From assembly GCA_947627285.1 (NCBI GenBank), contig CANQVL010000025.1, positions 1 to 38,046 on the forward strand: 38,046 nucleotides of DNA. The letters run 5' to 3'. The DNA is from an uncultured Oscillospiraceae bacterium. GTDB taxonomy: Bacteria > Bacillota > Clostridia > Oscillospirales > Oscillospiraceae. The notes beneath the pieces are model-generated. The model did no database searches, was not told the DNA's origin, and worked only from the letters and a program-made list of their open reading frames with translations. Below, in pieces: positions 1-7,993 of the stretch. Both the position numbers and the translations under genes were made by a program. How positions within the stretch are numbered: position 1 is the first letter of the stretch; every line of letters begins with the position of its first letter.

Positions 1-619
1 AGGGGATCACGTTGTCCACGATGTCGGGGAAGGTCTCGAAGGTCTTGCCCGCGCCGGAGATGGCCTGATAGGTGCAGACCAGCGCCTTTTGAAGACCGAA
101 TTCGTCCTTCAACGGGTGCAGGGCGGGGACGTAGCTTTGCAGGGAGCAGTTTGACTTCACGGCTATGAAGCCGCGCCTTGTCCCCAGGCGCTTGCGCTGG
201 AAGGGTATGACCTCCAGGTGCTCCGGGTTTATCTCCGGCACCACCATGGGCACGTCCGGGGTCCAGCGGTGGGCGGAGTTGTTGGAGACCACGGGGCACT
301 CATGCCTGGCGTACGCCTCCTCAAGCGCCTGTATCTCGTTTTTCTTCATGTCCACAGCGGAAAAGACGAAGTCCACGTTGGACGCGATCTGGTCAATGTC
401 GTCCTCGGCGGACCTTACAATGAGATCCTTCGCGCACTCCGGCACGGGGACGCTCATGAGCCAACGACCGGAGACCGCCTCGCCGTAGGGCTTGCCGGCG
501 CTGCGTGAACTGGCGGCGACCTCGGTGAGCTCAAACCAGGGGTGACCGGCTATGAGCGTGACGAAGCGCTGACCCACCATGCCCGTGGCGCCAATCACGC
601 CGACCTTGTATTTTTTCAT
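1..619 (-). CDS. asd: Aspartate-semialdehyde dehydrogenase, N-terminal part (runs off window)
   Basis: Reduces aspartyl-4-phosphate to aspartate semialdehyde with NADPH, the branch point to lysine/diaminopimelate, threonine and methionine. Only the first 206 codons are in the window; the 3' end lies beyond base 1. The Rossmann motif GATGMVGQR is at residues 10-18. The catalytic cysteine sits in KSNCSL (Cys158), the spacing and surroundings of the archaeal/fungal-like ASADH subfamily rather than the classic enterobacterial one. SNNSAHRW and VPEINPEHL are further family signatures. The start (complement of CAT at 617-619) is preceded on the minus strand by GGAGG within 627-631. It is divergent from the spoIID-like gene. 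A minus-strand promoter lies about 140 bases upstream. The family assignment is secure; the full length is not visible. Confidence 0.95.
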   Translation of the reverse strand, partial: MKKYKVGVIGATGMVGQRFVTLIAGHPWFELTEVAASSRSAGKPYGEAVSGRWLMSVPVPECAKDLIVRSAEDDIDQIASNVDFVFSAVDMKKNEIQALEEAYARHECPVVSNNSAHRWTPDVPMVVPEINPEHLEVIPFQRKRLGTRRGFIAVKSNCSLQSYVPALHPLKDEFGLQKALVCTYQAISGAGKTFETFPDIVDNVIP

Positions 620-759
620 GATTTTTCCTCCAAATATGATGAAAATAAAAAAATATGGTAATTAAAAAAATTGCCGAAAGGGGTAGCCAAACAGTGAAAA
701 ATGTTGTATAATGCAGTTTACATAAATATCGCCGGCTGTTTAGCCCGCGCGGTATTGAT

Positions 760-788
760 ACTTTAGCACAGGTAAAAGCCTGTGTCAA
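760..788 (-). promoter_or_regulatory. asd promoter with a dyad in the spacer
   Basis: On the minus strand, TTGACA (788-783) is followed after 17 bases by TAAAGT (765-760) with an extended -10 TGC. The spacer holds a perfect inverted repeat CACAGG-N6-CCTGTG (767-784 on the plus strand), well placed for a repressor. The leader to asd would be about 135 bases. I saw no lysine-riboswitch-like architecture in it. Confidence 0.6.
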
Positions 789-811
789 CGGTGAAATAGT
801 TTAAAAATCAA

Positions 812-854
812 GGCGGTTTTTGCGTTTTAGCGAGATAAATAACCGAAAACCGCC
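812..854 (+). promoter_or_regulatory. Leader hairpin before the spoIID-like gene
   Basis: A 9-base perfect inverted repeat, GGCGGTTTT (812-820) and AAAACCGCC (846-854), encloses 25 bases and ends about 17 bases before the ribosome binding site GGAGGT. A TATAAT lies upstream at 707-712 but has no good -35. The hairpin could be a leader element or an attenuator remnant; function is unknown. Confidence 0.3.
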
Positions 855-880
855 ATCTGCCGCCAAAACGGAGGTATCCC

Positions 881-2656
881 ATGAGATCGAAGCTGAAAAC
901 GATTATAACCGCGCTCCTTGCTCTCGCGCTGTCGGTATCCCTGGCGCCCGCCCCGGCAAGGGCGGACTACACGCCGCCGTATGACACCGTGAGGATCGGG
1001 ATATATTCATATAAAGCGGACGGAGCTCCGGCGCAGAAGGCGTTTTCCTGGTCAAATCTTCAAAATGTCGCGGGGTACGGCGACGGGTACGAGCTGGGAT
1101 ATTACGATTCCGACCGTCAGTTCGTGTCCCTGGGCGCCTTTATCACCTCCACGGATCAGATCTCCGTTTTGATCGACAAAAACATGAAGTATAACTCTTC
1201 CGAAAACTCCTATTCGGAGCTCTCCGGCTCCGCCTCCGGTACGGTGGTGGGCTGCTTCCATCTGAGGTACAACACAGTATACGCCACCTACGACGAGGCG
1301 GCGGCAAAGGCGGCGGAATATGACGGCGGCTTTGTAAAATACGAAAACGGCAGCTTTGTTGTCCTGGTTGGGCAGTACCTCTCCTCCGGCGAGCTCTCCC
1401 GGGCGGTGGGCGGTGACTTCACAGGCGACAGCGGCACGGCCAACACCGTGACGGTGGTGGAGACAAGGACGAACAGGATACTCTTTGAGTTTGACTGCGG
1501 CACATCGCTGAACCTGGCTGTCCGCCCGTTCAGCAATTCCGAAATCAAGACGCAGACCTGGCACAGGGGCTGCATGTACTACGGCGGCTTCTCCTTCCTC
1601 CGTGGCGAGGCGGGTATAACCACGGTGAACTACGTGAATGTGGAGGACTACGTCAAGGGCGTTATCTGCTATGAAATGGGCAACGGCTGGCCGATTGAGG
1701 CGCTGAAGGCCCAGGCTATAACCGCCAGGACGTACCTCATGGCGAATATTAACAGGCACCGCTCCCTGGGCTATGACATATGCAACACCACGGACTGTCA
1801 GGCATACCACGGCACAGGCTCTGCCAACGCCAACACGGACGCGGCGGTGGACCAGACAGCGGGGCAGTACCTCATGTACAACGGCGAGCTTTGTGAGACC
1901 TACTATTACTCCTCCAACGGCGGCGCCTCGGAGGACGTGGAGAACGTGTGGACCGAGGCGATACCGTACCTTCGCGGCGTTGTCGACCCATATGAGGCGG
2001 ACGCCTATAAGGACGGCAAGATAAACCAGTATTACTGGACCGTCACATATACCCCGTCGTCGCTGGGCGCGAGGCTCAGGAGCCTGGGGAAGAACTGCTC
2101 GGACATAGTTAAAATAAGGCTGGAGTTTACCAACGTCGGCAACGTGAAGTCCATCACCTTTATCGACACGGCTGGGCGGAATATCACGGTGAACAAGGAG
2201 AAGGTCCGTACATACCCAAGCGTCAGGTCGTGCCGGTACTCGGTAAACGGTCTTGGGCCTTCCAACTCAGCCAACGGCACAAGCTATTACGTCAACGAGG
2301 GGACTGCCATAGGCGAGACACTGCCGGGGCTCTTTGCCGTCGGCTCCTCAGGCGTGAGCGAGCTCCCGGCGGACGACATCTACGCCATACGCGGCACCGG
2401 CACGGTGGATAAGGTCAGCGCCGGCAGTACCGCCAATTCCGGCACGGTGGGCGTGAACGCCCAGGGCAAATTTGTATTTTCCGGCTCCGGTTACGGGCAT
2501 AATGTGGGCATGAGCCAGTGGGGAGCGTACTCCATGGCAAAATACCACAACATGACCTGCGAGGAGATACTCACCTTCTACTACACCGGCACGCAGATCG
2601 TCACCGCCGGCACGGGCGCGGCGGGCGACGATTGGTGGTTCGGCGCGTTGGGTTGA
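881..2656 (+). CDS. SpoIID/LytB-domain protein (secreted, 591 aa)
   Basis: SpoIID-family proteins are lytic transglycosylases that trim stem-peptide-free peptidoglycan, classically during engulfment in sporulation. A signal peptide is evident at residues 1-28 (charged RSKLK, hydrophobic core, APARA cleavage region). Residues about 120-175 ([17 protein letters not shown]...FVVLVGQY) look like a SPOR-type repeat. The SpoIID domain begins near 235 ([13 protein letters not shown]). It contains [22 protein letters not shown], in which Glu265 matches the catalytic glutamate position. It ends with [18 protein letters not shown] at about 534-551. At 591 aa it is much longer than B. subtilis SpoIID (about 340 aa) because of the N-terminal extension. 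The start is supported by GGAGGT just upstream. A vegetative LytB-like wall role is an alternative to sporulation. Confidence 0.9.
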   Translation: MRSKLKTIITALLALALSVSLAPAPARADYTPPYDTVRIGIYSYKADGAPAQKAFSWSNLQNVAGYGDGYELGYYDSDRQFVSLGAFITSTDQISVLIDKNMKYNSSENSYSELSGSASGTVVGCFHLRYNTVYATYDEAAAKAAEYDGGFVKYENGSFVVLVGQYLSSGELSRAVGGDFTGDSGTANTVTVVETRTNRILFEFDCGTSLNLAVRPFSNSEIKTQTWHRGCMYYGGFSFLRGEAGITTVNYVNVEDYVKGVICYEMGNGWPIEALKAQAITARTYLMANINRHRSLGYDICNTTDCQAYHGTGSANANTDAAVDQTAGQYLMYNGELCETYYYSSNGGASEDVENVWTEAIPYLRGVVDPYEADAYKDGKINQYYWTVTYTPSSLGARLRSLGKNCSDIVKIRLEFTNVGNVKSITFIDTAGRNITVNKEKVRTYPSVRSCRYSVNGLGPSNSANGTSYYVNEGTAIGETLPGLFAVGSSGVSELPADDIYAIRGTGTVDKVSAGSTANSGTVGVNAQGKFVFSGSGYGHNVGMSQWGAYSMAKYHNMTCEEILTFYYTGTQIVTAGTGAAGDDWWFGALG

Positions 2657-2676
2657 GGGGAAGAAGGGCTTTTTCC

Positions 2677-3699
2677 ATGAAGACATCGGATTTTTACTAT
2701 GAGCTTCCCGAGGAGCTTATCGCCCAGACGCCGCTTGAGCGCCGGGACGCCTCCAGGCTCATGGTGCTTGACAAAAATACCGGAAAGACGGAGCACCGAC
2801 GGTTTTTTGAGCTGCCGGAGCTTCTGCGTCCCGGAGACTGCATGGTTTTCAACGACTCCCGCGTACTTCCCGCGCGGCTTTTCGGGAAAAGACCCACCGG
2901 CGGAGCGGTGGAGGTGCTGCTCCTCACCGACAGGGGCGGCAAGCGCTGGGAATGTCTTGTCCGCCCCGGCAAAAAGGCGCGCCCCGGCGACAGGCTCAGC
3001 TTCGGCGACGGGGAGCTGGAGGCGGAGATAGAGGAGATACTTGACGGCGGGAACAGGCTCATTCGCTTTGACTATGAAGGCATATTCATTGAGATACTGG
3101 AGCGCCTGGGACGTATGCCACTGCCGCCGTATATCCATGAGGAGCTGAAGGACGCGGAGAGGTACCAGACGGTGTATTCCCGCGAGCTCGGCTCCGCCGC
3201 CGCTCCTACGGCGGGGCTCCACTTTACGCCGGAGCTCCTTGAAAAAATACGCGAAAAGGGCGTGGACACCGCCTTCATAACCCTCCACGTGGGGCTTGGG
3301 ACCTTCCGGCCCGTGAAGGAGGACAATATCGAGGACCACGATATGCACTCGGAGTTTTGCCAGATCTCCCGCGAGGCGGCGGATAAGGTCAACGCCGCCA
3401 AGGAGCGCGGGAGCAGGGTCATCGCCGTGGGCACCACCTCCTGCCGCACCCTTGAGGCGTTCTCAGACAGCTCCGGACGCCTTGAGCCGGCGTCGGGTTG
3501 GACGGATATTTTCATCTACCCCGGCTACAGCTTCAAATGCGTTGACGCGCTGGTGACAAACTTCCACCTGCCGGAGAGCACCCTCCTAATGCTGATCTCC
3601 GCTCTCGCCGGCCGCGACCACGTCCTCGCCGCCTACCGCGAGGCGGTGAGGGAGAGATACAGATTTTTCTCGTTTGGAGACGCGATGATAATTTGCTGA
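2677..3699 (+). CDS. queA: S-adenosylmethionine:tRNA ribosyltransferase-isomerase
   Basis: Transfers and isomerises the ribosyl part of SAM onto preQ1 at position 34 of tRNA, giving epoxyqueuosine. The 340-residue product is the normal length. It opens with [19 protein letters not shown] and contains the family blocks [49 protein letters not shown] and [19 protein letters not shown]. The frame is open further upstream, but ATG 2677 matches the family N-terminus and lies 20 bases after the SpoIID stop. Placement so close behind the SpoIID gene suggests co-transcription. No tgt gene follows in this window; the next genes are a toxin-antitoxin island. Confidence 0.95.
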   Translation: MKTSDFYYELPEELIAQTPLERRDASRLMVLDKNTGKTEHRRFFELPELLRPGDCMVFNDSRVLPARLFGKRPTGGAVEVLLLTDRGGKRWECLVRPGKKARPGDRLSFGDGELEAEIEEILDGGNRLIRFDYEGIFIEILERLGRMPLPPYIHEELKDAERYQTVYSRELGSAAAPTAGLHFTPELLEKIREKGVDTAFITLHVGLGTFRPVKEDNIEDHDMHSEFCQISREAADKVNAAKERGSRVIAVGTTSCRTLEAFSDSSGRLEPASGWTDIFIYPGYSFKCVDALVTNFHLPESTLLMLISALAGRDHVLAAYREAVRERYRFFSFGDAMIIC

Positions 3700-3758
3700 T
3701 ATACCGCCATATTATGCGCATATTATGACGAAAATTATTGAAATAACCGCATAGTATA

Positions 3759-3787
3759 TTTACAACTTAAAGATGATGTGCTATAAT
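3759..3787 (+). promoter_or_regulatory. Promoter of first toxin-antitoxin module
   Basis: TTTACA (3759-3764), 17-base spacer, TATAAT (3782-3787) with extended -10 TGC. Upstream, the 9-mer CATATTATG occurs twice in direct orientation (3708-3716 and 3719-3727), 11 bases or one helical turn apart, a possible operator or activator site. Confidence 0.65.
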
Positions 3788-3810
3788 ATTATCGAAAGGA
3801 GCTTGTGAGA

Positions 3811-4089
3811 ATGGCTAAGGTATCAACGAACATCAGCATCGACGCGGAGACGAAGGTGCAGGCGCAGGCGCTGCTTACGGACCTGGGCTTGGATATGTCC
3901 ACAGCGGTCAATATTTTTTTGAAGCAAATGATCTACGAGGGCGGGTTTCCGTTTGCTATCACCAGAGACACTCCCAACGAGGAAACCAAACGGGCAATTG
4001 ACAACGTCCGGCAGGGGAAGAATTTAAGCCGCGAGTTCCATTCGGTCAGTGAGCTCATGGAGGACCTGTATGCTGACAATCCGGTATGA
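3811..4089 (+). CDS. RelB/DinJ-family antitoxin (module 1)
   Basis: A type II antitoxin that normally binds a YafQ-like RNase toxin and represses its own operon through an N-terminal ribbon-helix-helix. The 92-residue product has the RHH-type start STNISIDAETKVQAQALLTDLGLDMSTAVNIFLKQ. The typical DinJ middle and C-terminal tail follow: GGFPFAI, then SVSELMEDLYA. ATG 3811 is preferred over the in-frame GTG at 3805 because AAAGGAG (3795-3801) is 9 bases from the ATG but only 3 from the GTG. The toxin frame overlaps its end by 20 bases. Because the partner toxin is truncated, this may now be an orphan antitoxin. It is only moderately similar to the antitoxin of the next module, so the two are not a recent duplication. 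Confidence 0.85.
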   Translation: MAKVSTNISIDAETKVQAQALLTDLGLDMSTAVNIFLKQMIYEGGFPFAITRDTPNEETKRAIDNVRQGKNLSREFHSVSELMEDLYADNPV

Positions 4090-4246
4090 AACGACCTTCA
4101 AAAAGGATTTCAAGCGCGTTGTCAAGCGCGGTTACGACGTTCGTCTGCTGGAAAGGGTAATTGAAATTTTGGCAAATGGCGAGCCGTTGCCGCAGAAATA
4201 CAAGGATCACCCGCTCATAGGCGATTATGCGGATTGCCGCGAATGA
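4070..4246 (+). pseudogene. Truncated YafQ-family toxin (module 1)
   Basis: YafQ toxins are ribosome-dependent mRNA endonucleases. This 58-codon frame (MLTIRYETTFKKDFKRVVKRG...YKDHPLIGDYADCRE, then TGA) matches the first two thirds of the family and retains the DHPL histidine. It stops just where the intact neighbour continues with CHIQPDWLLVY and ends GTHSDLF. It therefore lacks the His, Asp-Trp and C-terminal His positions used in catalysis. I see no continuation in the other frames downstream, so a deletion or rearrangement is more likely than a simple frameshift. It starts inside the antitoxin gene (ATG 4070), the normal coupled layout. The product is probably inactive, but could still bind antitoxin. 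Confidence 0.8.
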
Positions 4247-4257
4247 TTTGACGATGC

Positions 4258-4303
4258 CATGAGGTATAATATGTCTATTGCATGAGGTATAATATGTCTA
4301 TTG
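4258..4303 (+). repeat. Tandem 23-bp duplication between the two TA modules
   Basis: Two perfect head-to-tail copies (4258-4280, 4281-4303) of a 23-base unit that begins CATGAGGTATAATATG. Each carries a TATAAT and the 8-mer AATATGTC; the same 8-mer occurs inverted (GACATATT, 4325-4332), overlapping the -35 of the second module. It lies directly behind the truncation point of the first toxin. Confidence 0.9.
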
Positions 4304-4330
4304 TTTTAATAGATTTTATAAGGCGACATA

Positions 4331-4358
4331 TTGACATTTATGGCATGTTGTGTATAAT
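4331..4358 (+). promoter_or_regulatory. Promoter of second toxin-antitoxin module
   Basis: Consensus TTGACA (4331-4336), 16-base spacer, TATAAT (4353-4358), about 30 bases before the antitoxin start. The inverted 8-mer GACATATT (4325-4332) overlaps the -35 and is a plausible autorepression site. Confidence 0.75.
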
Positions 4359-4389
4359 ATAAATAGGATATCGGAAAGGAGAATGACGC

Positions 4390-4656
4390 ATGGGACAGAT
4401 GAATGTCAATATCAGAATGGATGAGGCGACAAAAACGGCCTTTGACAGGTTTTGCAGAGAGATCGGTCTGTCCGCAAGCACCGCGTTCAATATTTTTGCC
4501 AAAACCGTGGTCCGGGAACAGCGGATACCCTTTGAGCTCTCCACGGACGTCCCCAACGCCGCAACACGCGCTGCCATGGATAAGGCAAACAGCGGGGAGG
4601 ATATGTACGGTCCCTTTGACAGTGTGGCGGAGTTGATGGAGGCGCTGAATGCTTAG
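4390..4656 (+). CDS. RelB/DinJ-family antitoxin (module 2)
   Basis: An 88-residue antitoxin of the DinJ type, expected to neutralise the YafQ-like toxin encoded next and to repress the shared promoter. The N-terminal ribbon-helix-helix reads MNVNIRMDEATKTAFDRFCREIGLSASTAFNIFAKTVV. The family hinge RIPFELS follows, and the C-terminal toxin-binding part ends FDSVAELMEALNA. A strong AAAGGAG site precedes ATG 4390. The last 8 bases overlap the toxin start, giving translational coupling. The surrounding DNA is richer in A and T than the neighbouring core genes, consistent with acquisition by transfer. Confidence 0.88.
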   Translation: MGQMNVNIRMDEATKTAFDRFCREIGLSASTAFNIFAKTVVREQRIPFELSTDVPNAATRAAMDKANSGEDMYGPFDSVAELMEALNA

Positions 4657-4927
4657 ACCTGAGTTCACGGGCCAGTTCAAGCGGGATTACAAGCTCGCGG
4701 TGAAGCGTGGATTTGACCCCAAAAAGCTTGAGACAGTGATCGGTCTTCTTTGCGAGGAGGCAGCGCTGCCGGAGGCGTACAGGGACCATCCGCTTGCAAA
4801 TTCCAAAAATTACGTGGGAATGCGCGAGTGTCACATCCAACCGGACTGGCTCCTTGTTTATCAGGTAGTTCGTGATGCCCTGATTTTGCGCCTGATTCGG
4901 ACCGGTACTCACAGCGACCTTTTTTGA
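4649..4927 (+). CDS. YafQ-family mRNA endonuclease toxin (module 2)
   Basis: A 92-residue RelE-superfamily toxin, family-typical in length and apparently intact. The pattern is MLRPEFTGQFKRDYKLAVKRG, then YRDHPL, CHIQPDWLLVYQ and the C-terminal RTGTHSDLF. The three histidines and the Asp-Trp pair that E. coli YafQ uses (His50, His63, Asp67-Trp68, His87) all have counterparts. When free of antitoxin it should cleave mRNA on the ribosome. It overlaps the antitoxin by 8 bases. A hairpin at 4941-4963 closes the module. Confidence 0.9.
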   Translation: MLRPEFTGQFKRDYKLAVKRGFDPKKLETVIGLLCEEAALPEAYRDHPLANSKNYVGMRECHIQPDWLLVYQVVRDALILRLIRTGTHSDLF

Positions 4928-4940
4928 CTTATATTTTTCT

Positions 4941-4963
4941 TCGGGCGGGTGTTACCCGCCCGA
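4941..4963. terminator. Hairpin between convergent toxin and DUF305 genes
   Basis: A perfect 10-base stem, TCGGGCGGGT / ACCCGCCCGA, with a 3-base loop, squeezed between the toxin stop (4927) and the DUF305 stop (4965). The T-run is weak on both strands, so efficient intrinsic termination is uncertain; the position fits a bidirectional terminator. Confidence 0.65.
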
Positions 4964-4964
4964 T

Positions 4965-5540
4965 TCAGTTTGTGCGGCAGAGGGTGCGTTTCAGGTCGCG
5001 AAGCTCGCGGATACCGCGGGACTGGGCGCGGATTATGTCGTTTAATATCGGCACAAGGCCGGGGCAGAGGGAAAACTGCAGCGCGAGGCGGCTCATTTTG
5101 ACGGCGCCCTCATGGTGGGGGAGCATTTCGCCTATGAAGCTGCAGTCAATGGAATTGACGGCTGGAGCGGACTCCATGGACGAGAGCATCGTCTCCACGA
5201 TCCTGCCCACGCACTCGTTGTACCTCGCGGCGCTTTGCCGCAGGTTCATTGTGGCGGAGCACCCGCGCCGGATACGCGTCATCGCCTCGATGCTCCTGGT
5301 CTGCTCGCTTATGATGTTATCCGCTATGCGCTGTAAGGAGATGTTCGTCGTGTAACGCAGCAGGTTCTCGCTCATCTCAATAGCCGCCCGGTGGTGGGGG
5401 AGCATCTGGCTGATAAAATTTCCCGAGACGGAGTTTGCCAGCTCCGCGCTCTCCATTGACGACGCCATACGCGCAAGGATGGAGTTGTACCGCTCAAGAT
5501 AGCTTTCGGTGTTGCGGCTCAGTTCACATGAATTTGTCAT
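4965..5540 (-). CDS. Tandem DUF305 protein (191 aa)
   Basis: DUF305 domains are ferritin-like helical bundles, in several proteins linked to metal (copper) binding. Two repeats are visible: MLPHHRAAIEMSENLL (His49-His50) and MLPHHEGAVKMSRLAL (His142-His143). Each is followed by a helix with IISEQTRSIEAM or IIRAQSRGIREL. Unlike most family members there is no signal peptide, so it is predicted cytoplasmic, and it carries several cysteines (5, 94, 110, 133, 159, 188). The start is supported by GGGAGG on the minus strand at about 5550-5555. It stands alone, convergent to the toxin and divergent from fhs. The metal and the function cannot be told from the sequence. Confidence 0.85.
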   Translation of the reverse strand: MTNSCELSRNTESYLERYNSILARMASSMESAELANSVSGNFISQMLPHHRAAIEMSENLLRYTTNISLQRIADNIISEQTRSIEAMTRIRRGCSATMNLRQSAARYNECVGRIVETMLSSMESAPAVNSIDCSFIGEMLPHHEGAVKMSRLALQFSLCPGLVPILNDIIRAQSRGIRELRDLKRTLCRTN

Positions 5541-5613
5541 ATAATGTACCTCCCGGGTATTCTATGCGGTCAAAAGTTTATTTGGCATAACAGTAGAAAA
5601 AAATAAAACCGTG

Positions 5614-5622
5614 TGGTATAAT
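5614..5622 (+). promoter_or_regulatory. Extended -10 promoter of the fhs operon
   Basis: TGGTATAAT (TG-N-TATAAT) lies 33 bases before the fhs start. No good -35 is seen 17 bases upstream, so this would be an extended -10 type promoter. Confidence 0.5.
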
Positions 5623-5654
5623 CATCTCAATATAAGATCCGGGAGGTTCTGACC

Positions 5655-7331
5655 ATGGAATACAAGACAGATATTGAGATCGCCCAGGCGTGCGAAATGG
5701 AGCACATCACCAAGATCGCCGAAGGGTGCGCCATTGGACCGGAATATGTGGAGCAGTACGGGAATTACAAGGCGAAGATCGACTTAAAGCTCCTTGACAG
5801 GCTGGCAGACAGGCCAAACGGCAAGCTGGTCCTGGTCACGGCGATCACCCCCACTCCGGCGGGCGAGGGCAAGACCACCACCACCGTCGGACTTGGCGAC
5901 GCCCTGCGGAGGATAGGCAAACGCCCCGTCATCGCCCTCAGGGAGCCGTCTCTGGGCCCTGTATTCGGCGTAAAGGGCGGCGCCGCCGGCGGCGGGTACG
6001 CCCAGGTTGTGCCGATGGAGGACATAAACCTTCACTTCACCGGCGACTTCCACGCCATTGGCGCGGCGAACAACCTGCTCGCGGCGATGCTTGACAACCA
6101 CATATACCAGGGAAACGCCCTGGGCATAGACCCGCGCACCATCACCTGGCGCCGGTGTGTTGACATGAACGACCGGCAGCTGCGCTTTGTGGTGGACGGA
6201 CTGGGCGGCAAGGTAAACGGCACCCCCAGGGAGGACGGCTACGACATAACCGTCGCCAGCGAGATAATGGCGGTCTTCTGCCTCTCAAAGGACATCACCG
6301 ACCTCAAGGAGCGCCTTTCCCGCGTGATCGTGGCGTACAATTACGAGGGCGAGCCCGTCACCGCGGGCGACCTGAAGGCGGCGGGGGCTATGGCGGCGCT
6401 TTTGAAGGACGCCCTCAAGCCAAACCTGGTGCAGACCCTTGAGCACACCCCGGCGTTTGTACACGGCGGACCATTCGCCAATATCGCCCACGGGTGCAAC
6501 TCCATAGTCGCCACCCGCATGGCGCTGAAGCTGGGCGACTACTGCGTCACCGAGGCTGGCTTCGGCGCGGACCTGGGGGCGGAGAAGTTCCTGGACATAA
6601 AGTGCCGCATGGCGGGCTTAAAGCCCGACGCCGTTGTCATCGTCGCCACCGTCCGAGCCCTCAAGATGCACGGCGGCAAGGACAAAAAGGAGCTGGGAAG
6701 CGAGGATCTGGAGGCCTTAAGGCGCGGACTTCCCAACCTTCTCCGGCACGTGGAGAACATCACCCAGGTCTATAAGCTCCCCGCCGTGGTCGCCGTCAAC
6801 CGCTTCCCCACGGACACCGAGGCGGAGCTTCGGCTCGTGGAGGAGGAGTGCCGCAAGCTTGGCGTCAACGTTGCCCTCAGCGAGGTCTGGGGCAAGGGCG
6901 GAGCCGGCGGCGAGGACCTGGCGCGCGAGGTCGTTAGGCTCTGCGAGCAGGAAAGCGACTTCACCTTCTCCTACGACGCTGACCTTTCCATAGCCGAGAA
7001 GCTTGAGGCTATCTCAAGGAAGATATACCGCGCCGACGGGGTGGAGCTCACGGCTGGAGCGAAAAAGCAGATGAAGACGCTGGAGAAGCTGGGCTTCGGG
7101 GGAATGCCCATCTGCATGGCAAAGACCCAGTACAGCTTTTCCGACGACCCCAAGCTTCTGGGAGCGCCCAGGGGCTTTAAGATAACCGTCCGGAACCTGA
7201 AGGTCTCCGCCGGAGCGGGCTTCATCGTCGCTCTCACCGGCGAGGTCATGACCATGCCGGGGCTTCCCAAGGTCCCCGCGGCGGAGAAGATCGACGTGGA
7301 CGAAAACGGCGTCATCTCGGGGCTCTTTTGA
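5655..7331 (+). CDS. fhs: Formate--tetrahydrofolate ligase
   Basis: ATP-dependent formation of 10-formyl-tetrahydrofolate from formate, the entry of one-carbon units into folate in anaerobes and the methyl-branch step of acetogenesis. The 558-residue length is normal. The P-loop [15 protein letters not shown] is at about 67-81. The family signature [23 protein letters not shown] and [11 protein letters not shown] follow, and GKGGAGG and the C-terminal [21 protein letters not shown] are typical. GGGAGG precedes ATG 5655. It leads a packed run with fchA, which would act on the next folate intermediate. No folD is in the window, and no acetyl-CoA synthase genes, so acetogenesis cannot be claimed. 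Confidence 0.97.
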   Translation: MEYKTDIEIAQACEMEHITKIAEGCAIGPEYVEQYGNYKAKIDLKLLDRLADRPNGKLVLVTAITPTPAGEGKTTTTVGLGDALRRIGKRPVIALREPSLGPVFGVKGGAAGGGYAQVVPMEDINLHFTGDFHAIGAANNLLAAMLDNHIYQGNALGIDPRTITWRRCVDMNDRQLRFVVDGLGGKVNGTPREDGYDITVASEIMAVFCLSKDITDLKERLSRVIVAYNYEGEPVTAGDLKAAGAMAALLKDALKPNLVQTLEHTPAFVHGGPFANIAHGCNSIVATRMALKLGDYCVTEAGFGADLGAEKFLDIKCRMAGLKPDAVVIVATVRALKMHGGKDKKELGSEDLEALRRGLPNLLRHVENITQVYKLPAVVAVNRFPTDTEAELRLVEEECRKLGVNVALSEVWGKGGAGGEDLAREVVRLCEQESDFTFSYDADLSIAEKLEAISRKIYRADGVELTAGAKKQMKTLEKLGFGGMPICMAKTQYSFSDDPKLLGAPRGFKITVRNLKVSAGAGFIVALTGEVMTMPGLPKVPAAEKIDVDENGVISGLF

Positions 7332-7341
7332 GGTGCCGCCG

Positions 7342-7965
7342 GTGGAAAACTCCATGCTTGAAAATACCCTTCCCCAGTTTGCCGCGTCCCTTGCCTCCAA
7401 GGCCCCCGTCCCCGGGGGCGGCGGCGCCTCGGCCCTTGCGGGGGCGTTGGCGGCGGCGCTGTCCTCCATGGTGTGCAATCTTACGGCGGGGAAGAGGAAA
7501 TACGCCCAATATGAGGCGGATATAGAGAGGATCGCCAACAGCGCCGCTGAGCTGAGGCTTGAGCTCCTTTGCCTCATAGACGAGGACGCGGCGGCGTTTG
7601 AGCCGCTGTCCAGGGCTTACTCCATCCCAAAGGACGACCCCGCCCGGGCGGAGATAATGGGATCGGCGCTTGAGACGGCCTCCCGCCCTCCCATGGAAAT
7701 TGCCGCAAGGTGCGCGAAGGTCATCGACCTTCTTTCCGAGCTTGCCGAAAAGGGCAGCGCCATCGCCGTCTCCGATGTGGGCGTGGCGGCACAGCTCGCC
7801 AAAGCCGCCCTTTTGGGCGCGGGGCTCAACGTGCGCATAAACGCAAGGTCCATGACCGACCGCGCCCGCGCCCAAGCGCTCCTTGCCCGCTTAGATGCGC
7901 TGGAATCCGCCGGCGTCCCGCTGGCTGACGCCGCGTACAGCAGGGTAATGGAGCGAATCGGCTGA
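7342..7965 (+). CDS. fchA: Cyclodeaminase/cyclohydrolase family protein (FchA-like)
   Basis: FchA/FTCD C-domain proteins form or hydrolyse 5,10-methenyl-tetrahydrofolate, from formimino-THF or 10-formyl-THF. The glycine-rich start SKAPVPGGGGASALAGALAAALSSMVCNLT is the family hallmark. A helical bundle with DEDAAAFEPL and the SDVGVAAQLAKAALLGAGLNVRIN block follows. I chose GTG 7342 because GAGGTG (7330-7335), overlapping the fhs stop, is 6 bases away. GTG 7333 and ATG 7354 are alternatives. Adjacency to fhs supports the cyclohydrolase role in one-carbon folate flow over histidine degradation, since no hut genes are seen. Confidence 0.88.
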   Translation: MENSMLENTLPQFAASLASKAPVPGGGGASALAGALAAALSSMVCNLTAGKRKYAQYEADIERIANSAAELRLELLCLIDEDAAAFEPLSRAYSIPKDDPARAEIMGSALETASRPPMEIAARCAKVIDLLSELAEKGSAIAVSDVGVAAQLAKAALLGAGLNVRINARSMTDRARAQALLARLDALESAGVPLADAAYSRVMERIG

Positions 7966-7993
7966 AATAACTAAAAGAAAGGAGAAGGTGCTC

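Noticed and set aside
620-759. Lysine riboswitch in the asd leader
   Set aside because: The leader of about 135 bases shows one short stem (GGCT/AGCC) and AT-rich runs; the five-helix lysine riboswitch layout is not visible.
531-788. 85-codon minus-strand frame over the asd start
   Set aside because: It is out of frame with asd and overlaps its promoter and leader; asd itself explains the region.
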